The position numbers were made by a program, and so were the translations under genes. A model generated the notes under the pieces. The model was given only the letters and a program-made list of their open reading frames with translations, was not told the origin of the DNA and did not search any database. From the NCBI GenBank assembly GCA_946617675.1, contig CAMOKH010000109.1, positions 1 to 64,000 on the forward strand: a DNA stretch of 64,000 bases, in the 5' to 3' direction. The stretch is from an uncultured Prevotellaceae bacterium. Its GTDB lineage: Bacteria > Bacteroidota > Bacteroidia > Bacteroidales > Bacteroidaceae. Shown one piece after another: positions 32,283-41,900 of this stretch. How positions within the stretch are numbered: position 1 is the first letter of the stretch; each line of letters starts with the position of its first letter.

Positions 32283-34871
32283 TTAGAATTCAACATAGAA
32301 CTTCTTAATCATCACAACGCCGAGGTAGTCAACGGCTGTATAGGTAAGCTCGTAAATCTTACCGGCCTCGCCCTTGAGCGTGCAGTTCTGCATGCCATCG
32401 ACAACCTTGAACATATTCTCGCCACCGTTGGCAGCAGCAGCCAGCGACTTAGCCTCAGCCACGTCGAGCTCGGCCTTGGTCTTGGCATCGTACACATTGG
32501 TCACAGCCACGAACTTCTTGTAGATAGGAGCAAAGTACTGCATGCTGTAGGTGGTGGGAACGAGGGTCAGCTCGCCATTGGAAGCCTTGGTGGGCAGAAC
32601 CAGGTCGCGGCTGAGCAGGGCCACCTTGTTGTCCTGCAGACCGAACATGGTGATGTAGAGCGAACGGTGAGCGTTGTTCATCACGCGCAGGATGTGGTTC
32701 TCGATGCGGGTCCAGTACTTGTCGATAGCGGCGTAGGCGCTGGCCTTGGCGTCCTCGACGTAAGTCTGGAAGTTGTTGGTGGCATAGACCTCGTTGAAGA
32801 ACTCGGCCATCTTCTGGTTAGCCTCGCTGCCGGCGCCGTAGTTGGCGTTGATGGCATCGACCAGCTCCTTGATGGTCTCGGTAGCGTCGCCATAGACGTC
32901 GTCAATAGCGCAGTCAACGGTGACGGTCTCGCCGCTGGCAGTCTTGCCATTCAGCACACCGGTAACCTTGACCAGGATGCGGCCGTTCTCGTCGACGGTG
33001 ATGTCCTTACCGAAGTCGACGTCCTTGAACTGGAACTCATAAGCCGGGAAGTTAGGCACCTTGACCTCGAGCTGGGCGATGACGCGGGCGATGACCGAAC
33101 GCGTGCGGCCGAAGCCCTCGACGTGGTTGAAGGTCTTGTCCTTCATGAATGCGAACGACAGGGGCTTGATGGCTACGGTAGCCAGGTTGTACTGCGAGAA
33201 GATGTCGTGAGCCTGCTCGTCGGCATCGGTCCACGAAGCCTTCAGGCCGTAAGCGGGAATATCGTTCTGCAGGCTGGTCATCACCTTACCGGCGGCTTCA
33301 GCCACCGAGATGCGTGTACGCTCCTTGAGCACCAGCTTGATGGCGTCCTCAATACCCTTGAAGTCGACAGTGACCTTAGCCTTGTCGATATCCTCGGCCT
33401 TGAGGGTAGCCTTAGCCTGATAGAAGCCGTTCTCAACGCTGCGGGTGTCGCGGAAGACGCCCATGTTCAGCTCGGCGTTAGAGGGCTCCAGCGGGCTGAG
33501 GGTAATCGGCGACTCGTTCTTTGCGCTGCTCTCGAGGCTCATCACCTGACCGGTGAAGTTGACGCTGCTGGGGTTGACCGTCACGTAGATGGTACCGGCG
33601 TTACCTGTAACGTCGCCGTTGACGTCGGCCACGAAGCGCTCGTCGCCCTTGGTGAAGTAGCCCTGAATGTCCTTCAGGCTGCTGATGCCCATCACCTCGA
33701 AGCTACGCGGTGTCCAGAGGTCGATATCGGAAGCCTCAAGATAGTACTTGGCGTCGCGTGCGGGGAACTCAATGCCGTTGTCGGCCTTACCGTAGTAGGC
33801 GGCCAGCATGTACTGGTTGATGCCGAACGGGGTATTGAAGTAGCCGAGGACAGGGTTCTCAGTGCCCTGGGCAATGATGCCGGTAATCATCTTGGTCAGA
33901 TCGCCCTTGATCTTGACCAGTTCGGCGTCGATCTTGTCGATGTCAGCAGCCAACTTATCGATGGAGCCGTTGACCTCGTCAATCTGAGCCTTCAGCTCGT
34001 CCTTCGTCACCAGCGTCTTGACGGTCTCCTCAAGCTGGCCGACGGTGGTCTCGACGGTGCCAATCTTGGTGGCGTTCTGCTCAGCCTTACTCATGGCGTT
34101 CTGAGCCACGGTCTTAGCCTCGTCGGCGGCAGCCTTAGCCTCGTTGACGAGCGCGGTGATGTCGTCCTTCTTCATATAGTTGCTCTCGATGGTCTGCAGA
34201 CGACCGAGGACATCCTTGCCGACCAGCTCCTTCAGAGCGTCGATGGTCTCCTTGTTAGCATTGATCCAAGCCTCGTTGGTCTCAGCCTTGGCCAGTGCGT
34301 TGGCAGCCTTGGTGTTGACCTCGGTCAGCTTGGCGTCCCAACCGGCCACCAGCTCCTGGAGGTCGGAAATCTTCTTGTTGATCTCGGTGAAGTCGCAGGT
34401 GCACTTGCCACCGTTCTTGGCCAGCTCGAGGGCCTCGTCGGCGATAGCCTTGACGTTGATGATGGTGGTGTTCAGCTCGTTGATCTGGTCAACGACGGGC
34501 TTGTCACCCAGACCGGCCAGCTTGGCGTTGATGGCGTCGATGAGAGCCTTCAGCTGGTCGATGGCGGCCTTGTTGGCAGCAATCTTGTCTACACAGCTCT
34601 GAACCGAGGCCACTGTGGCAAACTTGGCGTCAGCCTCTGCCTTTTCGTAGAACTTGGTCAAATCGCACTCGCACGACTTGATAGCTTCCACCGTTGCCTT
34701 CAGGCTGTTAACCTGAGTCTGCAGAGCCTCACGCAGACTAGCCTCCTTGGCAAGGTCGCTCTTCAGCTCTGTGCTGAGGTCCTCATTGTAGTCCTTACAG
34801 GACACTAATGAACCCACTGATGGCATGGTAACAGCCATCACGAGAAATGCATTTACAATTTTCTTCTTCAT
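32283..34871 (-). CDS. Long coiled-coil surface lipoprotein
   Basis: 862 residues. Lipoprotein-type signal MKKKIVNAFLVMAVTMPSVGSLVSC, with Cys25 followed by KDYNEDLS. Residues 40-345 are heptad-rich coiled coil (VNSLKATVEAIKSCECDL, ALELAKNGGKCTCDFTEINK, VETTVGQLEETVKTLVTKDEL) with two short Cys pairs (CEC and CTC) breaking the coil. The remainder (about 350-862) is beta-rich without a recognised domain and ends in KKFYVEF. Coil of this length could extend some 40 nm. The lipid anchor plus the downstream OmpA partner suggest an envelope spacer or a surface fibre. The acidic residues after the Cys fit the surface-export signal described in Bacteroidetes. Start ATG at 34871; a strong promoter lies 117 bp upstream. 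Confidence 0.65.
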   Translation of the reverse strand: MKKKIVNAFLVMAVTMPSVGSLVSCKDYNEDLSTELKSDLAKEASLREALQTQVNSLKATVEAIKSCECDLTKFYEKAEADAKFATVASVQSCVDKIAANKAAIDQLKALIDAINAKLAGLGDKPVVDQINELNTTIINVKAIADEALELAKNGGKCTCDFTEINKKISDLQELVAGWDAKLTEVNTKAANALAKAETNEAWINANKETIDALKELVGKDVLGRLQTIESNYMKKDDITALVNEAKAAADEAKTVAQNAMSKAEQNATKIGTVETTVGQLEETVKTLVTKDELKAQIDEVNGSIDKLAADIDKIDAELVKIKGDLTKMITGIIAQGTENPVLGYFNTPFGINQYMLAAYYGKADNGIEFPARDAKYYLEASDIDLWTPRSFEVMGISSLKDIQGYFTKGDERFVADVNGDVTGNAGTIYVTVNPSSVNFTGQVMSLESSAKNESPITLSPLEPSNAELNMGVFRDTRSVENGFYQAKATLKAEDIDKAKVTVDFKGIEDAIKLVLKERTRISVAEAAGKVMTSLQNDIPAYGLKASWTDADEQAHDIFSQYNLATVAIKPLSFAFMKDKTFNHVEGFGRTRSVIARVIAQLEVKVPNFPAYEFQFKDVDFGKDITVDENGRILVKVTGVLNGKTASGETVTVDCAIDDVYGDATETIKELVDAINANYGAGSEANQKMAEFFNEVYATNNFQTYVEDAKASAYAAIDKYWTRIENHILRVMNNAHRSLYITMFGLQDNKVALLSRDLVLPTKASNGELTLVPTTYSMQYFAPIYKKFVAVTNVYDAKTKAELDVAEAKSLAAAANGGENMFKVVDGMQNCTLKGEAGKIYELTYTAVDYLGVVMIKKFYVEF

Positions 34872-34987
34872 TAGAACTAAAAAATTTTATTATTAAACAT
34901 GTTTATTCTATATAAATAAGGTATCATACCATAATAAAAGGATGAGATTACAGTCTCACGACTAACCTACATTCCATTATTCCCGTG

Positions 34988-35018
34988 CAAAATTAAGAAT
35001 TTTTTCAGAACCTGCAAA
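34988..35018 (-). promoter_or_regulatory. Promoter of the lipoprotein-ompA operon
   Basis: On the minus strand TTTG (35018-35015), 19 bp, TAATTTTG (34995-34988): a full match. The leader before the ATG at 34871 is about 110 nt and AT-rich. Confidence 0.75.
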
Positions 35019-35107
35019 GAAAAAGTGATTTTTTTTACTCTGTCCTTTAGCTTTTTTTAGTTTTGCCAGACAAAAAGCTGGCAGCAAGAAAAAAAAAGGA
35101 GAAAAGT

Positions 35108-35139
35108 TTTGCCTATTTGAAAAAAACATCGTACCTTTG
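35108..35139 (+). promoter_or_regulatory. Promoter of rpmE2
   Basis: TTTG (35108-35111), 20 bp, TACCTTTG (35132-35139). The ATG is 39 bp downstream. Confidence 0.8.
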
Positions 35140-35177
35140 CAGCCCGAAAATATCATTAACACATAACAAGGAATAAA

Positions 35178-35432
35178 ATGAAGAAAGGAATCCATCCAGA
35201 AAACTATCGCCCCGTCGTGTTCCGTGACATGTCCAACGGCGATATGTTCCTTACGAAGTCCACGGCAAAGACCAACGACACAGTGGAATTCGAAGGTGAA
35301 ACTTACCCAGTGGTAAAAGTCGAAATCTCAAGCACCTCTCACCCGTTCTACACTGGTAAGAGCAAGCTCGTTGACACGGCCGGTCGCGTCGATAAGTTCA
35401 TGAGCCGCTACGGTAAGGCTGCGAAGAAATAA
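35178..35432 (+). CDS. rpmE2: 50S ribosomal protein L31, type B
   Basis: 84 residues, the usual length of the type B (zinc-independent) L31. It begins [20 protein letters not shown] and ends [11 protein letters not shown]. The CxxC pairs of zinc-binding L31 are absent, as expected of type B. The [27 protein letters not shown] stretch (in parts) is the conserved L31 signature for binding the 50S subunit near the central protuberance. Monocistronic, with a consensus promoter upstream and a strong terminator downstream. Confidence 0.96.
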   Translation: MKKGIHPENYRPVVFRDMSNGDMFLTKSTAKTNDTVEFEGETYPVVKVEISSTSHPFYTGKSKLVDTAGRVDKFMSRYGKAAKK

Positions 35433-35460
35433 GATACTTCACACTGAAAAGAAATACCAA

Positions 35461-35508
35461 AAAGTGCGTCAAGGGTAGTTGCATATACCCGTGGCGCACT
35501 TCTTTTTT
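35461..35508 (+). terminator. Rho-independent terminator of rpmE2
   Basis: AAGTGCGTCA and TGGCGCACTT form the outer stem (one G-U pair), GGGTA/TACCC extends it, and TTCTTTTTT follows. It ends 75 bp past the rpmE2 stop. Confidence 0.85.
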
Positions 35509-35538
35509 GCAGGAAAATCATTAAATTTCCGTAAAACC

Positions 35539-35570
35539 TTTGGCCGTCACGCCGAAAATTCATAAATTTG
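35539..35570 (+). promoter_or_regulatory. Promoter of the glutathione peroxidase gene
   Basis: TTTG (35539-35542), 20 bp, TAAATTTG (35563-35570): a full match. The ATG is 44 bp downstream, and trxB follows in the same transcript. Confidence 0.78.
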
Positions 35571-35613
35571 TGGCAAATTACGGTAACAAACCATCAATTA
35601 CAAAAACAAAGCA

Positions 35614-36165
35614 ATGAAAACAGTTTATGAATTTACTGTCAAGGACAGAAAAGGTAAGGACGTGTCGCTCAAGGAGTATGCTAACGAAGTGCTGCTGATT
35701 GTCAATACAGCAACAAAATGTGGCTTCACACCCCAGTACGACGAACTTGAGGCGCTCTACAAGAAGTATCACGCCGAGGGCTTCGAGATTCTCGACTTCC
35801 CCTGCAACCAGTTCGGACAGCAGGCCCCCGGTACCGACGAGTCGATACACGAATTCTGCAAGCTGAACTTCGGCACCGACTTCCCGCGCTTCAAGAAGAT
35901 TAAGGTCAACGGCGACGACGCTGACCCGCTCTTTAAGTTCCTGCAGGAGCAGAAGGGCTTCGCCGGATGGGACATGGAGCACCCCATAGCCCACATCCTG
36001 GACGACATGCTGACCAAGGCCGACCCCGACTATAAACAGAAGCCCGACATCAAGTGGAACTTCACCAAATTCCTCATCAACAAGAAGGGACAGGTCGTGG
36101 CCCGCTTCGAGCCCACGGAGAAGATAGAGAACATTGCCAAGCAGATAGAAGAGCTTCTTAAGTGA
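35614..36165 (+). CDS. Glutathione peroxidase-family peroxidase
   Basis: 183 residues, the usual length. The peroxidatic cysteine is in NTATKCGFTPQYDELEALY (Cys36), the glutamine in DFPCNQFGQQAPGTDE and the tryptophan/asparagine in IKWNFTKFLIN complete the catalytic tetrad of the family. Bacterial members without selenocysteine normally use thioredoxin, not glutathione. The next gene, 56 bp downstream, is thioredoxin reductase, which fits a peroxide-reducing pair. FPCNQFG supplies a second Cys that could act in resolution. Confidence 0.92.
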   Translation: MKTVYEFTVKDRKGKDVSLKEYANEVLLIVNTATKCGFTPQYDELEALYKKYHAEGFEILDFPCNQFGQQAPGTDESIHEFCKLNFGTDFPRFKKIKVNGDDADPLFKFLQEQKGFAGWDMEHPIAHILDDMLTKADPDYKQKPDIKWNFTKFLINKKGQVVARFEPTEKIENIAKQIEELLK

Positions 36166-36221
36166 AAAGTGAAGAGTGAAAAGTGAAGAGTGAAAAGTGA
36201 AAAGTGTAGAGTGACAAACTT
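36166..36221 (+). repeat. AGTGAAA simple-repeat linker
   Basis: The gap between the peroxidase stop and the trxB start consists almost wholly of AGTGAAAAGTGAAGAGTGAA-type repeats. No hairpin or promoter box interrupts it, so the two genes can be read through. Confidence 0.7.
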
Positions 36222-37157
36222 ATGCAACACACGAAATGCTTGATCATAGGCAGCGGGCCCGCAGGGTACACCGCTGCCATTTATGCCTCACGGGCTAACC
36301 TCAGCCCCATCGAGTACAGCGGCATGCAACCCGGCGGACAGCTGACACAGACCACCGAGGTCGAGAACTTCCCCGGCTACCCGCAGGGCGTCGACGGCAA
36401 CCAGATGATGATGGACCTGCGCGAGCAGGCCGAGCGCTTCGGCACCGACATCCGCGACGGCGAAATCGTGAAGGTAGACTTCTCGAAAGCCCCGTACGTC
36501 TGCACCGCTGACGACGGCACCGAGATCGAGGCCGACACCGTCATCATAGCCACCGGCGCCTCAGCCAAATACTTAGGGCTCGACGACGAGCGCCGCTACA
36601 ACGGCCAGGGCGTCTCGGCCTGCGCTACCTGCGACGGATTCTTCTACCGCAAGAAGACGGTGGCCGTCGTCGGCGGAGGCGACACCGCCTGCGAGGATGC
36701 CCTCTACCTGGCCGGACTGGCCAAGAAGGTGTACCTCATCGTGCGCAAGCCGTTCCTCCGCGCCTCGCAGGTGATGCAGCAGCGCGTCATGGAGCGCGAG
36801 AATATCGAGATCCTGTTTGAGCACAACACCGTGGGACTCTTCGGCGAGAATGGCGTCGAGGGCGCACATCTCGTCAAGCGCAAGGGCGAGCCCGACGAGG
36901 AGATGGTGGACATCGCCATCGACGGCTTCTTCCTGGCCATCGGCCACAAGCCCAACACCGACATCTTCCGCGAATGGCTCGACACCGACGAGGTGGGCTA
37001 CCTGAAGAAGATCGACGGCACACCGCGCACCAAGCTGCCCGGCATCTTCGTCGCCGGCGACTGCGCCGACCCCGTCTACCGCCAGGCCATTACCGCCGCC
37101 GGCAGCGGCTGCCAGGCTGCCATCGAGGCCGAGCGCTTCCTGCTGAACCGAGCCTGA
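36222..37157 (+). CDS. trxB: Thioredoxin reductase
   Basis: 311 residues. FAD-binding IIGSGPAGYTAAIYASRANL at the N terminus; ATGASAKYLGLDDE; the redox-active CATC in GVSACATCDGFFYRKK (about residues 133-136); NADPH-binding VAVVGGGDTACEDALYLAGL; and the FAD-closing GIFVAGDCADPVYRQAITAAGSG (in parts) near the C terminus. It reduces thioredoxin with NADPH in the cytoplasm and here likely feeds the upstream peroxidase. Co-directional with it across a 56-bp repeat linker. Confidence 0.96.
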   Translation: MQHTKCLIIGSGPAGYTAAIYASRANLSPIEYSGMQPGGQLTQTTEVENFPGYPQGVDGNQMMMDLREQAERFGTDIRDGEIVKVDFSKAPYVCTADDGTEIEADTVIIATGASAKYLGLDDERRYNGQGVSACATCDGFFYRKKTVAVVGGGDTACEDALYLAGLAKKVYLIVRKPFLRASQVMQQRVMERENIEILFEHNTVGLFGENGVEGAHLVKRKGEPDEEMVDIAIDGFFLAIGHKPNTDIFREWLDTDEVGYLKKIDGTPRTKLPGIFVAGDCADPVYRQAITAAGSGCQAAIEAERFLLNRA

Positions 37158-37174
37158 ACGGGCCCGGCCGAGAG

Positions 37175-37276
37175 GTAAAAAAACAAGAAAGCCCCGCTTC
37201 ACAGCGGAGCTTTCCTTTTGCTTTAAAACTAAATTAATCAACCATAAACCTTAACCATTAAAAATCTTTTCGCATG
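37175..37276 (-). ncRNA. Candidate small RNA opposite the trxB 3' flank
   Basis: A minus-strand -7 box (37284-37277) is followed about 90 nt later by a hairpin and CTTGTTTTTTT, which would release an RNA of roughly 95-100 nt. The only frames in it are six codons or less. The hairpin's one non-Watson-Crick position is a G-U pair in minus-strand RNA but a C-A mismatch in plus-strand RNA, which favours function on the minus strand. No known RNA family was recognised. Confidence 0.45.
37177..37213 (-). terminator. Rho-independent terminator, best on the minus strand
   Basis: Arms 37188-37197 and 37204-37213 (AAAGCCCCGC / GCGGAGCTTT) close a 6-nt loop. The minus strand then reads CTTGTTTTTTT; the plus strand has only CCTTTTG. 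It may serve trxB weakly and a minus-strand RNA strongly. Confidence 0.75.
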
Positions 37277-37307
37277 CAAAAGTACGAAATAATTCGTGTA
37301 CTTCAAG
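37277..37307 (-). promoter_or_regulatory. Promoter-like element of the candidate small RNA
   Basis: On the minus strand CTTG (37307-37304), 19 bp, TACTTTTG (37284-37277). The -33 has one mismatch to TTTG. Confidence 0.5.
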
Positions 37308-37428
37308 CACTTATTCTGTTTTTTCTTTTCAACAAGGGCCGAATTTAACGTTTTTTGGCTTAAAAGCCCTCATTTTCAACGCTTTTGAGACGAATACAAA
37401 AGGAAAAAAGCGATACCAAAACAAGATT

Positions 37429-38865
37429 TCAAGAAAAACTCTTATGGAGCGAACAACCCCAGAGACCGGCAAACGTCAGCAGGCCGTTGAGCATCAGCAG
37501 CTCGTAGCCGAAGCGGTAGCCGTAAACCGACTGCGCCAGGACATCGGCAGCAAGACAGAGCAGGGGCGAGACGACACAGACCAGCGGCACCCAACGGTCG
37601 GCTGGCCGACGCCGGGTGAAGAGTCCGAAGACGAACAGGCCGAGCAGCGGTCCGTAGGTATAGCCAACCATCGTGTAGATGGCGTCGATGAGCGACGTGC
37701 TGCCGACATAGCGGAACATGATAATGAAAAGGGCGAAGACGAGGCACATCAGTACGTGGACGCGGCGACGAAGGGGAACATCGGCGGGGCGCCGGCATAC
37801 GTCGACACAGAAGCTCGTAGTCATCGACGTGAGCGCCGAGTCGGCGGTTGAGAACGAGGCCGCAACGATGCCGAGGACGAAAATGATGGGGATGAGGGGG
37901 ATGACGGCAACAGAGTTGCCGTCCACGAGGAAGGTGTGGACGTAGGCGGGGAGAAGGGCGTCGCCAGTGGCGCCGGAGGTAGCGGGGAGCATGGTGAGCA
38001 GTACGCCGAGCGAGAGGAAGAGCAGGTTAACGGGGACGAAGGCCACGCCGTAGGAGCACATGTCCTTCTGGGCCTCGCGCAGCGTGCGGCAGGTCAGGTT
38101 CTTCTGCATCATGTCCTGGTCGAGACCCGTCATGACGACGACAATAAAGACGCCGCTGAGGAACTGCTTCCAGAAGTTGCGGGGCGAGGCCCAGTCGTCA
38201 AGAACGAAGACGCGGCTCATGGGACTGTCGGCCACGGCCTGCACCGCCTCGCCCAGCGACAGGCCCAGGTCGCCCACCACCATATATATAATAAGGAGGA
38301 GCGCCGTGAGCAGACAGAGGGTCTGCAGCGTGTCGGTGACGACGAGCGTCTTGATGCCGCCCCGGTGGGTGTAGAGCCAGATGAGCAGCACCAGCGCGGC
38401 GACGCCCGCCCAGAAGGGGATGGCGAGCGCATCGAACACGAACTGCTGCAGAATCATACAGACGACGTAGAACTTCAGGGCCGCGCCCGTCATCTTCGAC
38501 AGTAGGAAAAAGCCCACACCCGCCAGGTGGGAGCGCCGCCCGAGGCGCTGGCCCAGGTAGGTGTAGATGCTGGTCAGCCCCAGACGGTAGTAGAGGGGCA
38601 GCAGCACCGTGGCCACGACGACGTAGCCCACGATGAAGCCCAGGCAGACCTGGAGGTAGGTCATCTGCGATGTCAGCACCATGCCGGGCACCGAGACGAA
38701 CGTCACACCCGAGATGCTGGCCCCCACCATGCCGAAGGCCACCATCGGCCACGGCGAGCGCCGGTCGGCGCGGTAGAACGACTCGTTGGTTGAGCGTCGG
38801 CTGGTCAGTCGGCTGACGCAGAAAAGTACTGCAAAATATGCTAAAACGGTCAGAATTATTGCCAT
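37429..38865 (-). CDS. Sodium:solute symporter family transporter
   Basis: 478 residues from ATG 38865 (MAIILTVLAYFAVLFCVSRL); a longer frame upstream crosses the promoter and is rejected. About 13 membrane segments with the SSS-family signatures GASISGVTFVSVPGMV early (the unwound helix 1 region), the FVLGIVAASFSTADSALTSM segment near residue 355 and YTYGPLLGLFVFGLFTRR. Family members import sugars, amino acids or organic acids with Na+; the substrate is not readable. It shares a palindromic promoter with the divergent pectate-lyase-like gene, so uptake of a product of that enzyme is an attractive but unproved link. The start codon is only 8 nt past the -7 box. Confidence 0.88.
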   Translation of the reverse strand: MAIILTVLAYFAVLFCVSRLTSRRSTNESFYRADRRSPWPMVAFGMVGASISGVTFVSVPGMVLTSQMTYLQVCLGFIVGYVVVATVLLPLYYRLGLTSIYTYLGQRLGRRSHLAGVGFFLLSKMTGAALKFYVVCMILQQFVFDALAIPFWAGVAALVLLIWLYTHRGGIKTLVVTDTLQTLCLLTALLLIIYMVVGDLGLSLGEAVQAVADSPMSRVFVLDDWASPRNFWKQFLSGVFIVVVMTGLDQDMMQKNLTCRTLREAQKDMCSYGVAFVPVNLLFLSLGVLLTMLPATSGATGDALLPAYVHTFLVDGNSVAVIPLIPIIFVLGIVAASFSTADSALTSMTTSFCVDVCRRPADVPLRRRVHVLMCLVFALFIIMFRYVGSTSLIDAIYTMVGYTYGPLLGLFVFGLFTRRRPADRWVPLVCVVSPLLCLAADVLAQSVYGYRFGYELLMLNGLLTFAGLWGCSLHKSFS

Positions 38866-38869
38866 AGCG

Positions 38870-38905
38870 TTTGCAAAGGTACGCTTTTTTTCGTACCTTT
38901 GCAAA
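38870..38905. promoter_or_regulatory. Palindromic interlocked divergent promoter pair
   Basis: The 14-bp arms TTTGCAAAGGTACG and CGTACCTTTGCAAA enclose 8 bp. Rightward: TTTG 38870-38873, 20 bp, TACCTTTG 38894-38901. Leftward: TTTG 38905-38902, 20 bp, TACCTTTG 38881-38874. Each -33 box therefore abuts the -7 box of the opposite promoter, and polymerase cannot occupy both at once. Confidence 0.88.
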
Positions 38906-38938
38906 AAGATTCTTAAGAAACTGACTAATCTACGACAA

Positions 38939-41900
38939 ATGAAAGCTTTCAAGACCTTCAGAGAACTCATCACAGCCATACTGGCTGCCGTCAGCATCAG
39001 CGCCGGTGCACAGCAACTGGCCTTCCCCGGCGCACAGGGCTGGGGCCGTTTCGCCACGGGCGGCCGTGCGGGCACCGTCTACCACGTCACCAACCTCAAC
39101 GACTCGGGCACTGGTTCGCTGCGTGACGCCGTGAGCCAGCCCAACCGCATCGTCGTGTTTGATGTGGCGGGCGTCATCCGCATCAACTCGCGCATCGTGT
39201 TCAAGAGCAATATCACAGTGGCAGGACAGACGGCACCCGGCGAGGGCATAACCGTCTATGGCGACGGCATGTCGATGTCGGGGGCAACCAACGTTATTCT
39301 ACGCTACATGCGCTTCCGTATGGGCATAGACGGCACGAAGGATGGCGACTGTGGCGGACTGGCCAATGGCGGCAACATCATTGTTGACCACTGCTCATTC
39401 GCCTGGGGCCAGGACGAAAACTTCTCCATCAGCTGGGACAACAAGGGAACGGCTCCCCATGACGTGACCATCCAGAACAGCATCGTGGGGCAGGGACTGA
39501 TGGCACACTCTGCCGGTGGTCTCATCCAGGCCGACAACATCACGATGTACCGCGTACTGCTCTGCGACAACAAGACCCGCAACTTCAAGGTGAAGGGTGT
39601 CCACCAGTACGTGAACAACATCGTCTATAACTGGCAGTCATACGCCTACGAGATGGGCGGCGAGTCGTCGGGGTCGTCGTATGCCAACGTTGTGGGCAAC
39701 CTCTTCATCAACGGACCGCAGACCAGCTCGTCTGCCAACGGCTTTGCCGGCGGCAACAGCGACTTCCACTACTACGGCACCGACAACTGGCAGGACCGTA
39801 ACAAGGACGGTGTCTATAACCCCACATTGTTTACAGGCACCGGCAACAGCGACCCTGTCGCTACCCCCTACGACTACCCAGAGCTTCCAGCGTGGAGCGG
39901 TAACACGCTGATTGAGAAGTTGCTGCCCGACGTGGGAGCCTCCCTGCCCTACCGCGACCTGGCCGATGCCTATATGGTTAACGAGGTGCTGTCATTCGGC
40001 ACTGAGGGCGAACTCATCACGAAAGAGACGCTGCTCCCCATCGGCGACCCAACGACGTGGAGCTGGTTTACCGGCACAAAGCCGACAGATACCGACGGTG
40101 ACGGCATGCCTGACGAATGGGAGTCGGCCAACGGGACCAATCCCAAAAGCAACGACGCGATGACCATTGCCTCGAACGGCTATGCCAATATCGAGAACTA
40201 CATCAATTCCATTACACGCAACGACCGACAGTTCTACCTGCGTGACCCGATGCTGCTCAAAATGCTGACATCGACTCAGAACAGCTTGACTGCCACATGG
40301 TCCGACTTCAGTGACAATGAAGAAGGCTTTATCATTGAGATGAAGAAAAACGGAACGTTCGAGGAGGTCGGGCGAACGGCTGCCGGTGTCTCCACTTACA
40401 CTATTAACGACTTGGAGCCAGGCACTGGCTACGACATCCGCGTCTGTGCTTACAGCGGTACTACCAAATCGGGGTATACCGGCACCGTGAACATGAAGAC
40501 CCAACCAGAGCAGGTTGAAATAGTTGATGCCGAGACATTTGACGGGACGGGCGACGGCGACTGGCTCATTGCTCCTGAGGAGGACGAAACAATTACTTTG
40601 GGGGTTGCCACGCCTAAGAATACGGTGGTGGTGCGTTCCGATGCCCATGTCACCATCAACGGCAGCGGATACATCAGCGGTGGAGCCTCGCTCAATAAGA
40701 CCGGCAACGGTACGCTGACCATTGCCAGCAATCAGCAGTATGAAGGACCTACCGTGCTCCATAAAGGTATTTACGAGTTTTCAACGCTGAAGAACGGCGG
40801 CGTAGCCAGCGGATTGGGCATGAGCCAGGAGTTTGCCCAAAACTGGGTGATGGACGGCGGTGTCTATAAGTACACTGGTGGCAGTACGTCAACCAACCGT
40901 TCGGCCAAGCTCACCAGCGACACTGAGTTGAACATTGCCAATAGCGGAGCTGTGGTAACCATGTCGGGTAGCATAGAAGGAACGGGCAATTTGATAATAG
41001 GAGGTGAAGGCAGGCTTACTGTCAACAGCGAGAACTTCTTCAACTTCGACGGAAACCTTGTGCTCAGTGGCGGCGAGGTCAAGCTGAACACGAAAGCCAT
41101 CTCGGAGGCCGGCATCGGCAGTGCAAAGAAACTGGTTATGCAGGGAGGCTTGTTAACCACCGTCGGTACGAACGAAGTGTCCGCAACCATCAACTTCCCC
41201 ATAGAAGTGGTGGCCGGCACGACGTCGACGACCCAGTTCGACCGCTGGAACGCCAACAAATGTAAAGTCACCGGCAGTGGCACCTTGGAGTGGGGCGTGT
41301 GCTATCTGCGTGAATATATCGAGGGAAACTGGGACAGCTTTACTGGCCAGCTTGTCATCAAGCCCTTTGGCAACTACGGCGACAACCGCCAGTTTGCCAT
41401 CCGCAACAGCAACGGCATCAAGAATGCCACCATCGAACTGAAGAGTGGTACAGCCATTAACGGTGCACAGAATGAGTCAACCTACTATTTAGGAGGCCTT
41501 TCAGGAGAGTCGGGCTCATTCCTGTCGGGTTTCAATGTGAAGGCTAAAGGCAGTGGAACCTGGATTGTCGGCGGTGCCAACACCAACGAGGAGTTCAATG
41601 GAGTCATCAACGACAACGACCAGGCCGGCTCACATCCCGGCAAAACGAGTATCGTGAAGGAAGGAACGGGCGACTGGCGCCTGACAGGCAAGAACACCTA
41701 CAGCGGCACAACCGTTGTGAGTGGCGGCCGCCTCATTGTCGACGGTACACACTCTGGCTCAGGAGCTGTTACCGTGAAGAGCGGTGCCAAGCTTGCCGGT
41801 ACTGGCTCACTGGCCGGCAATGTGAAGTTCGAAAACGGCTCAACACTGCAGGCCAACAGTGCCGTCAGCAGCAAGAAGTGCCTGACGTTCAACGGTACGC

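Noticed and set aside
32667-34808. 713-residue open frame antisense to the coiled-coil lipoprotein
   Set aside because: A shadow of the GC-biased codons of the real gene; Val/Asp/Gly-rich with no gene-like start or family.
38866-39075. 70-residue N-terminal extension of the symporter
   Set aside because: It is encoded across the interlocked promoter and antisense to the lyase signal peptide; Arg/Pro-rich and unlike symporters.
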